DNA of 21,297 nt from an uncultured Prevotella sp. Lineage in GTDB: Bacteria; Bacteroidota; Bacteroidia; Bacteroidales; Bacteroidaceae. The stretch's first letter is position 1. Each line of letters opens with the position of its first letter. Below are positions 14,710-21,297 of the stretch, piece after piece. The translations under genes were made by a program, and so were the position numbers. The DNA lies in the NCBI GenBank assembly GCA_900769055.1, contig CAAGFF010000210.1, positions 1 through 21,297 of the forward strand. Direction: 5' to 3'. The notes beneath the pieces were generated by a model that saw only the letters and a list, made by a program, of their open reading frames with translations, had not been told where the DNA came from and ran no database searches.

Positions 14710-16542
14710 ATGTTAGAGGAAATTCATGAAGACTGTGGCGTGGCGCTCATCCGACTGCTGAAGCCGCTCGATTACTATGAGAAGAAATACGGCACAAGGT
14801 ATTTCGGACTTAACAAGCTCTATCTGATGATGGAGAAACAGCATAACCGCGGACAGGAAGGTGCGGGCATGGCATGTGTCAAGCTCAACACCGAGCCTGG
14901 CAATGAGTATATGTTCCGTGAGCGTGCTGAGGGCTCCAATGCCATTACAGAGATTTTTTCCAAGGTGCAGGGAAACTTTTTGGGAGAATTATATATGGGC
15001 CACCTCCGGTATTCAACTACCGGAAAGAGTGGTCTTTCTTATGTCCATCCGTTTCTGAGACGAAACAACTGGCGTGCCAAGAACCTTTGTCTTTGTGGTA
15101 ATTTCAATATGACCAATATTGAGGAGGTCTTCCAGACCCTTACCGAGCAGGGACAATGTCCGCGTATTTATAGCGACTCCTATATTATGCTTGAGCTTAT
15201 GGGCCACAGGCTCGACCGTGAGGTTGAGCGCAATTTCGTCGCAGCCCAAGCCATGGAGATGACTGGTACGGACATAACGTCATATATTGAGGACCACGTG
15301 AAGATGAGCAACGTGCTGAAGAATACTATGACCCACTTCGATGGTGGCTATGTGGTCTGTGGCATTACCGGTTCGGGAGAGATGTTCTCCATGCGTGACC
15401 CCTGGGGCATACGTCCTGCCTTCTATTACATGAACGAGGACTTCGTGGTCCTTGCCAGTGAGCGTCCTGTACTGCAGACCACGTTCGATTTGGAATGTGA
15501 CGACATCTGTGAGCTACAGCCTGGACAGTCGCTAATCGTGAACAAGGCTGGTGAGTGCTCCATTCAGCAGATAATTGAGCCCAAGGAGATTAAGGCCTGC
15601 TCGTTCGAGCGCATATACTTCAGCCGTGGCTCTGACAGGGATATCTACAAGGAACGCAAGAAACTTGGTGAGCAGCTTACTCCGGCTGTGCTTGGTGCGG
15701 TGGATAACGATACTGCCCATACCGTATTCTCGTTCATACCGAATACGGCTGAGGTTGCCTTCTATGGTCTCCTTCATGGCTTCAAGCAGCATCTGAACGA
15801 GCAGAAGATAAAGAAGATTGCAAGCCTTGGACATACACCAACGGCAGAAGAGCTGTCGGAGATACTCAACGAGTATGTACGCTCGGAGAAGGTGGCATGG
15901 AAGGACATCAAGTTGCGTACCTTCATTACCGAGGGCAACTCTCGCAACGACCTTGCCTCACATGTCTACGACATAACCTACGAGAGTCTTGAGCCAGGTG
16001 TCGACAACCTTGTAGTCATTGATGACAGCATCGTTCGTGGAACAACGCTCAAGGAGAGTATCCTTCGCATTCTCGACCGTCTGCATCCAAAGAAGATAGT
16101 CATAGTAAGTTCTGCTCCACAGATACGCTATCCTGATTATTATGGTATCGACATGCCCCGACTGGAGGAGTTCTGCGTGTTCCGTGCCACCATTGAGCTT
16201 CTGAAGGAACGTGGTTTGGAACATGTCATAACAGATGTTTACGAGAAATGCCTTGCCGAGCTTCAGAAGCCAAAGGAGCAGATGCACAACGCCGTGCGTG
16301 AGATATACGAGCCGTTCGGGGTAGAGGAAATCAACGGGAAGATTGTTGAGATGCTCAGGCCAGAAGGAGTCGCAACTCCTATACAGCTGGTTTTCCAGTC
16401 GATAGAGGGACTTAGGACAGCCATACCTAATCATCGTGGCGACTGGTACTTCACCGGTCATTTCCCGACACCTGGAGGCACCCGCCTGTGCAACAAGGCG
16501 TTTGTGAACTATTATGAGAAGGTCTATTCTGCCAACAAATAA
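14710..16542 (+). CDS. PurF-like amidophosphoribosyltransferase (divergent, 610 aa)
   Basis: A class II glutamine amidotransferase fused to a PRTase domain, as in PurF, which makes phosphoribosylamine for purine synthesis. HEDCGV places the nucleophile at Cys9, implying removal of an 8-residue propeptide as in Bacillus-type PurF. NRGQEGAG, HLRYSTTG and DPWGIRP follow in order. The PRPP loop VVIDDSIVRGTT is intact (Asp438, Asp439). It departs from standard PurF (about 470-505 aa): it is 100-140 residues longer, YFARPDS is YFSRGSD, the VPDSGTPAA block reads FIPNTAEVA, and of the four Fe-S cysteines of B. subtilis PurF only Cys297 seems kept (Asp476 and the Trp579-Tyr580-Phe581 segment stand at the others). 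It may be the PurF of this organism or a paralogue with another acceptor. No promoter separates it from glmS, so it is probably co-transcribed. Confidence 0.82.
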   Translation: MLEEIHEDCGVALIRLLKPLDYYEKKYGTRYFGLNKLYLMMEKQHNRGQEGAGMACVKLNTEPGNEYMFRERAEGSNAITEIFSKVQGNFLGELYMGHLRYSTTGKSGLSYVHPFLRRNNWRAKNLCLCGNFNMTNIEEVFQTLTEQGQCPRIYSDSYIMLELMGHRLDREVERNFVAAQAMEMTGTDITSYIEDHVKMSNVLKNTMTHFDGGYVVCGITGSGEMFSMRDPWGIRPAFYYMNEDFVVLASERPVLQTTFDLECDDICELQPGQSLIVNKAGECSIQQIIEPKEIKACSFERIYFSRGSDRDIYKERKKLGEQLTPAVLGAVDNDTAHTVFSFIPNTAEVAFYGLLHGFKQHLNEQKIKKIASLGHTPTAEELSEILNEYVRSEKVAWKDIKLRTFITEGNSRNDLASHVYDITYESLEPGVDNLVVIDDSIVRGTTLKESILRILDRLHPKKIVIVSSAPQIRYPDYYGIDMPRLEEFCVFRATIELLKERGLEHVITDVYEKCLAELQKPKEQMHNAVREIYEPFGVEEINGKIVEMLRPEGVATPIQLVFQSIEGLRTAIPNHRGDWYFTGHFPTPGGTRLCNKAFVNYYEKVYSANK

Positions 16543-16579
16543 ATACATGCGGAAATAACATTCATTTCACAACACAGTT

Positions 16580-16660
16580 AAGGTGGGTTCTGTTAATTCA
16601 CTTTGACAGAAGACCCATAATCAAAATAATATTTCGGTGGGAATTCATAGACCCCACCTT
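16580..16660 (+). promoter_or_regulatory. Structured leader of carA with mutually exclusive hairpins
   Basis: Three pairings compete in the 135-nt gap before carA. H1: 16584-16593 with 16606-16617, 10 bp with a 2-nt bulge (TGGGTTCTGT / ACAGAAgaCCCA). H2: GGTGGG 16636-16641 with CCCACC 16653-16658, 11-nt loop. H3: AAGGTGGG 16580-16587 with CCCACCTT 16653-16660, 8 perfect pairs that would break both H1 and H2. The 3' arm ends 17 nt before the carA ATG, where it could affect initiation; TTTAT after it is too weak for a clear terminator. TCACTTTG at 16598-16605 is one base off a -7 box but lacks a -33 TTG. The regulatory role is inferred. Confidence 0.45.
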
Positions 16661-16677
16661 TATACATCAAAGTATTT

Positions 16678-17757
16678 ATGAAAAATGTAACACTCGTCCT
16701 TAGCGACGGAACAAGGTTCCAAGGCAAGAGTTTCGGCTACGATGCTCCTGTAGCTGGAGAAGTTGTTTTCAACACTGCCATGATGGGTTATCCCGAGAGC
16801 CTTACCGACCCATCCTATGCCGGACAGCTCATGACCCTTACCTATCCGCTGGTAGGAAACTACGGAGTACCGCCATTCACCTTCGGAGATGACAAGCTCC
16901 CAACGTTCATGGAGAGCGATAAGATTTATGCAAGTGCCATCATCGTCTCAGACTACAGCGAGGAGTATTCTCACTGGAATGCCTGTGAGAGTCTTGCCGA
17001 ATGGCTGAAACGCGAGCATGTGCCTGGCATTACGGGTATAGACACACGTCAGCTTACAAAGGTGCTGCGCGAGCATGGTGTGATGATGGGCAAGATACTC
17101 TTCGATGACCAGCCCGACAACATCCCAGAGGCCGACTATGAGGGAGTGAACTTCGTTGATAAGGTAAGCTGCAAGGACATTATTAAATATAATGAAGGTG
17201 CCGGAAAGAAAGTCGTGCTTGTAGACTGTGGCGTGAAGGCAAATATCATACGTTGTCTTGTCAACCGTGGCGTTGAGGTCATAAGGGTTCCTTGGAACTA
17301 TGACTATACGGCGATGGAGTTCGACGGCCTGTTCCTTGCCAACGGACCTGGTGACCCAGACATGTGCCAGGATGCCGTAGACATCATAAGAAAACAGATG
17401 AATATCAGCCGCAAGCCCATCTGTGGTATCTGTATGGGCAATCAGCTGCTTGCAAAGGCTGGTGGAGCATCCGTTTATAAGCTCAAGTACGGTCACCGCT
17501 CTCACAACCAGCCTGTACGCATGGTGGGTACGGACAACTGCTTTGTCACAAGCCAGAACCATGGCTACGCCGTAGACTCGCGGACGCTGGGTAGCGAATG
17601 GGAGGAGTTGTTCGTAAACATGAACGATGGCTCCAACGAGGGTATCAGGCACAAGTCCAACCCATGGTTCTCAAGCCAGTTCCATCCAGAGGCATGTGCC
17701 GGTCCTGTCGACACGGAGTTTATGTTCGACAAGTTTATCAATGAGTTGAAGGGTTAA
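16678..17757 (+). CDS. carA: Carbamoyl-phosphate synthase small subunit (glutaminase)
   Basis: Hydrolyses glutamine and passes ammonia to CarB for carbamoyl phosphate, the precursor of pyrimidines and arginine. The N-terminal CarA domain (1 to about 150) begins with LVLSDGTRFQGKSFG and has NTAMMGYPESLTDPSYAGQ and GITGIDTRQLTKVLREHG. The class I triad amidotransferase domain follows: FLANGPGDP, nucleophile Cys252 in GICMGNQLLAKAGG, and the His-Glu pair in SSQFHPEACAGP. The usual GICLGHQ is GICMGNQ here (Asn for His at 255), next to but not part of the triad. At 359 aa it is slightly shorter than E. coli CarA (382). carB follows after 18 nt. The ATG at 16678 is the only start that keeps the conserved N-terminus. 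Confidence 0.96.
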   Translation: MKNVTLVLSDGTRFQGKSFGYDAPVAGEVVFNTAMMGYPESLTDPSYAGQLMTLTYPLVGNYGVPPFTFGDDKLPTFMESDKIYASAIIVSDYSEEYSHWNACESLAEWLKREHVPGITGIDTRQLTKVLREHGVMMGKILFDDQPDNIPEADYEGVNFVDKVSCKDIIKYNEGAGKKVVLVDCGVKANIIRCLVNRGVEVIRVPWNYDYTAMEFDGLFLANGPGDPDMCQDAVDIIRKQMNISRKPICGICMGNQLLAKAGGASVYKLKYGHRSHNQPVRMVGTDNCFVTSQNHGYAVDSRTLGSEWEELFVNMNDGSNEGIRHKSNPWFSSQFHPEACAGPVDTEFMFDKFINELKG

Positions 17758-17775
17758 CGAATCAGACATACGACA

Positions 17776-20700
17776 ATGAAAGACAATAACATAAAGAAGG
17801 TGTTGCTCCTCGGTTCAGGAGCGTTGAAGATTGGTGAGGCCGGTGAGTTCGACTATTCTGGCTCGCAGGCTCTCAAGGCATTGCGCGAGGAGGGTGTGCA
17901 GACAGTGCTCATCAACCCAAACATCGCAACCGTGCAGACCAGCGAGGGTGTGGCCGACCAGATATATTTTCTGCCTGTACAGCCACACTTCGTAGAGAAG
18001 GTCATTCAGAAGGAGAGACCCGACGGCATATTGCTGTCGTTCGGTGGACAGACAGCCCTTAACTGCGGTGTTGAACTTCACAAGAGTGGCGTTCTTGACA
18101 AGTATGGAGTGAAGGTGCTTGGTACTCCTGTTCAGGCCATTATGGACACGGAAGACCGTGAGCTCTTCGTTGAGCGTCTCAACGAGATTGATGTCAAGAC
18201 CATCAAGAGCGAGGCTTGCGAGACTATTGAACAGGCACGCAAGGCTGCGGCAGACCTCGGCTATCCGGTCATTCTGCGTGCTGCCTATGCTCTCGGAGGA
18301 TTGGGAAGTGGTTTTTGTGATAACGAGGAAGAACTGAACAAACTTGCGGAGAAGGCTTTCTCATTCTCGCCACAGGTGCTTGTTGAGAAGAGCCTGAAGG
18401 GATGGAAGGAGATTGAGTATGAGGTTGTGCGCGACCGCTACGACAACTGTATTACCGTCTGCAACATGGAGAACTTCGACCCGCTCGGAATACATACCGG
18501 AGAGAGTATCGTAATTGCTCCTTCTCAGACACTCACCAATAGCGAATATCACAAGCTGCGTGCGCTTGCAATAAAGATTATACGCCATATAGGCATTGTT
18601 GGAGAGTGTAACGTACAGTATGCCTTCGACCCGAAGAGCGAGGACTATCGTGTTATCGAGGTTAACGCACGTCTGTCGCGCTCGTCTGCCCTTGCATCCA
18701 AGGCCACTGGCTATCCTCTTGCCTTCGTAGCAGCCAAGTTGGGTATGGGCTACGGACTGTTCGAGCTGAAGAATTCCGTTACTCGCACAACGAGTGCGTT
18801 CTTCGAGCCTGCCCTCGACTATGTAGTCTGCAAGATACCACGCTGGGACCTCTCCAAGTTCCGTGGTGTAGACAAGGAACTCGGTTCGAGCATGAAGTCC
18901 GTTGGAGAGGTGATGGCCATTGGACGCAACTTCGAGGAAGCTCTGCAGAAGGGACTTCGCATGATTGGTCAGGGCATGCATGGCTTCGTTGAGAACAAGG
19001 AACTGGAGATACCAGATATCGATGCAGCCCTGCGTGAGCCTACCGACAAGCGTGTCTTCGTCATTTCCAAGGCCATGCACAAGGACTATACCATCGACCA
19101 GATACACGACCTGACCAAGATAGACAAGTGGTTCCTGCAGAAACTGAAGCATATCATCGATATTGACGAGCGGCTGAAGGCTTGTACCAGCATCAACGTC
19201 CTCGACAAGGAACTGTTGCGTGAGGCTAAGGTCTATGGTTTCACAGACTTCCAGATAGCACGCGCCGTTGGACTGGAGAGGGAACTCGGCAACATGCACA
19301 AGGCTGCCCTCGTGGTAAGGAATGTCAGGAAGGGATATGGCATCTTGCCTGTTGTCAAGCAGATAGACACACTGGCGGCAGAGTATCCTGCCCAGACCAA
19401 CTATCTGTATGTCACATACGCAGGTGTTGACAGCGATGTTGCTTTCAACGAGGACAAGAAGTCGGTCATTGTGCTTGGCTCCGGCGCCTACCGCATTGGC
19501 TCCAGCGTTGAGTTCGACTGGTGTGGAGTGCAGGCGCTGAATACCATACGCAAGCAGGGCTACCGATCGATAATGATTAACTACAACCCCGAGACGGTAT
19601 CTACCGACTACGACATGTGCGACAGACTCTATTTCGATGAGCTGACGTTTGAGCGTGTCATGGATATCATAGACATGGAGAAGCCCTTCGGTGTCATCGT
19701 CTCTACTGGTGGACAGATACCTAACAACCTTGCCATGTGGCTCGATGCGGAGCGTGTGCCAATCCTTGGTACGGCGGCAGCCGACATCGACAACGCCGAG
19801 GACCGTGCCAAGTTCTCATCTATGTTGACTCGCAACGGCATCAACCAGCCTGAATGGAGTGCGTTGACCACAATGCAGGACATCGACAACTTTGTCGACA
19901 GGGTAGGGTTCCCAGTTCTCGTTCGTCCGTCGTACGTTCTCTCTGGTGCGGCCATGAACGTATGTTCCAACCGCGACGAGCTTGAAAGGTTCCTGAAGCT
20001 CGCTGCCAATGTTAGTGCCGAGCATCCTGTTGTGGTTAGCAAGTTCATTGAGCACGCCAAGGAAATAGAGATGGATGCCGTAGCACGCAATGGCGAGATA
20101 ATGGCTTATGCCATTTCCGAGCATATAGAGTTTGCTGGTGTCCACTCGGGCGATGCCACTATACAGTTCCCGCCACAGAAGATATATGTGGAGACCGTTA
20201 GGCGTATCAAGAGGGTGAGCAGACAGATAGCAGCTGCGTTGCATATCAACGGACCGTTCAACATACAGTTCATGGCACGTGACAACGACATCCTCGTAAT
20301 AGAGTGCAACCTTCGTGCCTCACGCTCCTTCCCATTCGTAAGCAAGGTACTGAAGCTCAATCTTATTGACCTTGCTACGAAGATTATGCTTGGCGTGCCC
20401 GTAGAGAAACCGTCGAAAAACCTCTTCGACCTCGACTATGTCGGCATCAAGGCCAGCCAGTTCTCTTTCAACCGCCTGCAGAAGGCCGACCCTGTGCTGG
20501 GTGTGGACATGAGCTCTACTGGCGAGGTTGGCTGTCTGGGTGATGACACCAATCAGGCGTTGCTCAAGAGTATGCTCTCCGTAGGACATCGCATACCTAA
20601 GCATACCGTACTTCTGTCAACAGGTGGAGCAAAGCAGAAGGCCGACATGCTCGGTGCTGCACGAATGCTGGCTGACCACGGCTACGAGATATACGCAACA

Positions 20701-21003
20701 GGTGGTACCCATCGTTACCTAAAGGAGAACGGCATTGAGAACACTCTTGTCTACTGGCCAAGCGAGGAGGGTATGCAGCCACAGGCTCTTGACATGCTCC
20801 ATGAGCACAAGATTGACATGGTTGTAAATATTCCCAAGAATCTTACGGCTTCTGAGCTGACCAACGGATATAAGATTAGGCGCGCTGCCATCGACCTGAA
20901 TGTGCCGCTGATTACCAACAGCCGCCTTGCATCGGCATTCATCAACGCCTTCTGCACCATCGATATTGACGATATTGATATCAAGGCTTGGTCGGAATAT
21001 TGA
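17776..21003 (+). CDS. carB: Carbamoyl-phosphate synthase large subunit
   Basis: Combines bicarbonate, ammonia from CarA and two ATP into carbamoyl phosphate. 1075 aa, the full family length (E. coli 1073). Domain order: first ATP-grasp half (1-400, starting LLLGSGALKIGEAGEFDYSG), oligomerization domain (about 400-555, DKWFLQKLKHI), second ATP-grasp half (about 555-935, VIVLGSGAYRIGSSVEFDWCG, later IEVNARLSRSS and IECNLRASRSFPFVSK as the paired ATP-site motifs), and a C-terminal MGS-like allosteric domain (about 936-1075, STGGAKQKADM, ATGGTHRYL). In the first half, PRWDLSKFRG with SSMKSVGEVMAIGRNFEEALQK looks closer to eukaryotic CPS than to E. coli CarB, by eye. It lies 18 nt behind carA and is closed by a strong terminator. 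Confidence 0.97.
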   Translation: MKDNNIKKVLLLGSGALKIGEAGEFDYSGSQALKALREEGVQTVLINPNIATVQTSEGVADQIYFLPVQPHFVEKVIQKERPDGILLSFGGQTALNCGVELHKSGVLDKYGVKVLGTPVQAIMDTEDRELFVERLNEIDVKTIKSEACETIEQARKAAADLGYPVILRAAYALGGLGSGFCDNEEELNKLAEKAFSFSPQVLVEKSLKGWKEIEYEVVRDRYDNCITVCNMENFDPLGIHTGESIVIAPSQTLTNSEYHKLRALAIKIIRHIGIVGECNVQYAFDPKSEDYRVIEVNARLSRSSALASKATGYPLAFVAAKLGMGYGLFELKNSVTRTTSAFFEPALDYVVCKIPRWDLSKFRGVDKELGSSMKSVGEVMAIGRNFEEALQKGLRMIGQGMHGFVENKELEIPDIDAALREPTDKRVFVISKAMHKDYTIDQIHDLTKIDKWFLQKLKHIIDIDERLKACTSINVLDKELLREAKVYGFTDFQIARAVGLERELGNMHKAALVVRNVRKGYGILPVVKQIDTLAAEYPAQTNYLYVTYAGVDSDVAFNEDKKSVIVLGSGAYRIGSSVEFDWCGVQALNTIRKQGYRSIMINYNPETVSTDYDMCDRLYFDELTFERVMDIIDMEKPFGVIVSTGGQIPNNLAMWLDAERVPILGTAAADIDNAEDRAKFSSMLTRNGINQPEWSALTTMQDIDNFVDRVGFPVLVRPSYVLSGAAMNVCSNRDELERFLKLAANVSAEHPVVVSKFIEHAKEIEMDAVARNGEIMAYAISEHIEFAGVHSGDATIQFPPQKIYVETVRRIKRVSRQIAAALHINGPFNIQFMARDNDILVIECNLRASRSFPFVSKVLKLNLIDLATKIMLGVPVEKPSKNLFDLDYVGIKASQFSFNRLQKADPVLGVDMSSTGEVGCLGDDTNQALLKSMLSVGHRIPKHTVLLSTGGAKQKADMLGAARMLADHGYEIYATGGTHRYLKENGIENTLVYWPSEEGMQPQALDMLHEHKIDMVVNIPKNLTASELTNGYKIRRAAIDLNVPLITNSRLASAFINAFCTIDIDDIDIKAWSEY

Positions 21004-21026
21004 TAGATTAACCCACCTTATGATAA

Positions 21027-21070
21027 CCCAAAAAGGAGCGGCCTGCGTAGCCGCTCCTTTTTGGGCTTTT
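21027..21070 (+). terminator. Intrinsic terminator behind carB
   Basis: A perfect 16-bp stem begins CCCAAAAAGGAGCGGC at 21027-21042 and pairs with 21050-21065, with the 7-nt loop CTGCGTA and CTTTT after it. It ends the carAB transcript, 23 nt behind the stop codon. Confidence 0.95.
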
Positions 21071-21133
21071 CTACGAAGATATCCTAAAAAAGTCGTCTTC
21101 AAAAATATTTTCCTGCTTTATTATGGTTATTAT

Positions 21134-21154
21134 CGAATAAAATTCGTAACTTTG
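21134..21154 (+). promoter_or_regulatory. galE promoter with a small dyad in its spacer
   Basis: A perfect -7 box TAACTTTG lies at 21147-21154; the -33 region has TGG at 21124-21126 rather than TTG, with a 20-nt spacer. CGAAT-AAA-ATTCG (21134-21146) is an inverted repeat abutting the -7 box, a possible operator. The start codon at 21205 leaves a leader of about 44 nt. Confidence 0.6.
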
Positions 21155-21204
21155 CGGAGATATAAACCAAAAACGATCATTATTACTCATAAACATATTA
21201 TCAA

Positions 21205-21297
21205 ATGAAACAGACTATTCTTGTCACTGGTGGAACTGGATTTATCGGTTCGCACACTACTGTGGAACTCATTGAGGCAGGTTATGATGTCGTAATA
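21205..21297 (+). CDS. galE: UDP-glucose 4-epimerase, N-terminal part (cut by window edge)
   Basis: The 31 codons present read MKQTILVTGGTGFIGSHTTV and on, with the extended-SDR NAD-binding motif TGGTGFIGSH at residues 8-17 and ELIEAGYDVVI, the usual start of GalE. The enzyme interconverts UDP-glucose and UDP-galactose. It has its own promoter and sits behind the carB terminator, so it starts a new transcription unit. Other SDR sugar epimerases share this N-terminus, so the assignment rests on the HTTVEL wording typical of GalE and remains provisional without the rest. Confidence 0.85.
   Translation, partial: MKQTILVTGGTGFIGSHTTVELIEAGYDVVI

Noticed and set aside
18361..19299. 312-aa minus-strand frame inside carB
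   Set aside because: Antisense to a well conserved part of carB; no domain and no promoter.
21011..21019. ACCCACCTT behind carB as a partner of AAGGTGGG in the carA leader
   Set aside because: More than 4 kb apart; a match of 8-9 bases is expected by chance at this distance.

Overview
The window looks like a chromosomal segment from a Bacteroidales bacterium, most likely Prevotella in the broad sense. Four things point there. Seven intergenic regions carry the Bacteroidetes promoter type (-7 TAnnTTTG, usually with TTG about 19-20 nt upstream). Start codons lack a Shine-Dalgarno sequence. The glycogen synthase is of the GT3 type, as Bacteroidetes use. The envelope proteins (FimB/Mfa2-like lipoprotein, small lipoproteins, Wza-like exporter) are also typical. 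The genus is an inference.

Layout. (1) 1-210: the 3' end of a 5S rRNA and its strong terminator, ending an rRNA operon, then a G-rich stretch with a 9-nt repeat. (2) 211-5140: a small secreted protein (minus) diverges from a glycogen operon (plus) of GT3 glycogen synthase and alpha-glucan phosphorylase, closed by a terminator. (3) 5141-5752: about 600 bp without genes but rich in repeats: six 21-22 nt tandem units, two clusters of a CAAGTTGGC nonamer and a perfect 20-nt palindrome. (4) 5753-8035: a minus-strand pair, a YycJ/WalJ-like metallo-beta-lactamase-fold protein followed by a fimbrillin-like lipoprotein, divergent from a small plus-strand lipoprotein; the two divergent promoters interleave. 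(5) 8002-11756: uvrA and a GT2 glycosyltransferase (minus), translationally coupled through ATGA; the GT2 gene overlaps the small lipoprotein gene tail to tail. (6) 11913-12716: a Wza-like polysaccharide export lipoprotein without a visible Wzc partner. (7) 12817-21003: a run of glutamine-amide enzymes (glmS, a divergent PurF-like amidophosphoribosyltransferase, carA, carB), ended by a 16-bp-stem terminator. (8) 21205-21297: the first 31 codons of galE with its promoter.

How the genes fit together. glgA and glgP build and phosphorolyse storage glucan; GT3 synthases typically use UDP-glucose, the nucleotide sugar that GalE interconverts. The glmS-to-carB run channels glutamine amide nitrogen into amino sugars, probably a phosphoribosylamine-type product, and carbamoyl phosphate for pyrimidines and arginine. 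It has no obvious internal promoter, but a structured hairpin precedes glmS and a leader with mutually exclusive pairings precedes carA, so staged cis-regulation is plausible.

Most of the window is housekeeping. I see no clearly new multi-gene system. The items most worth follow-up are the carA leader, the divergent PurF-like enzyme, the repeat arrays at 5273-5640, and the degenerate glucose-6-phosphate-binding cluster in the GT3 glycogen synthase.
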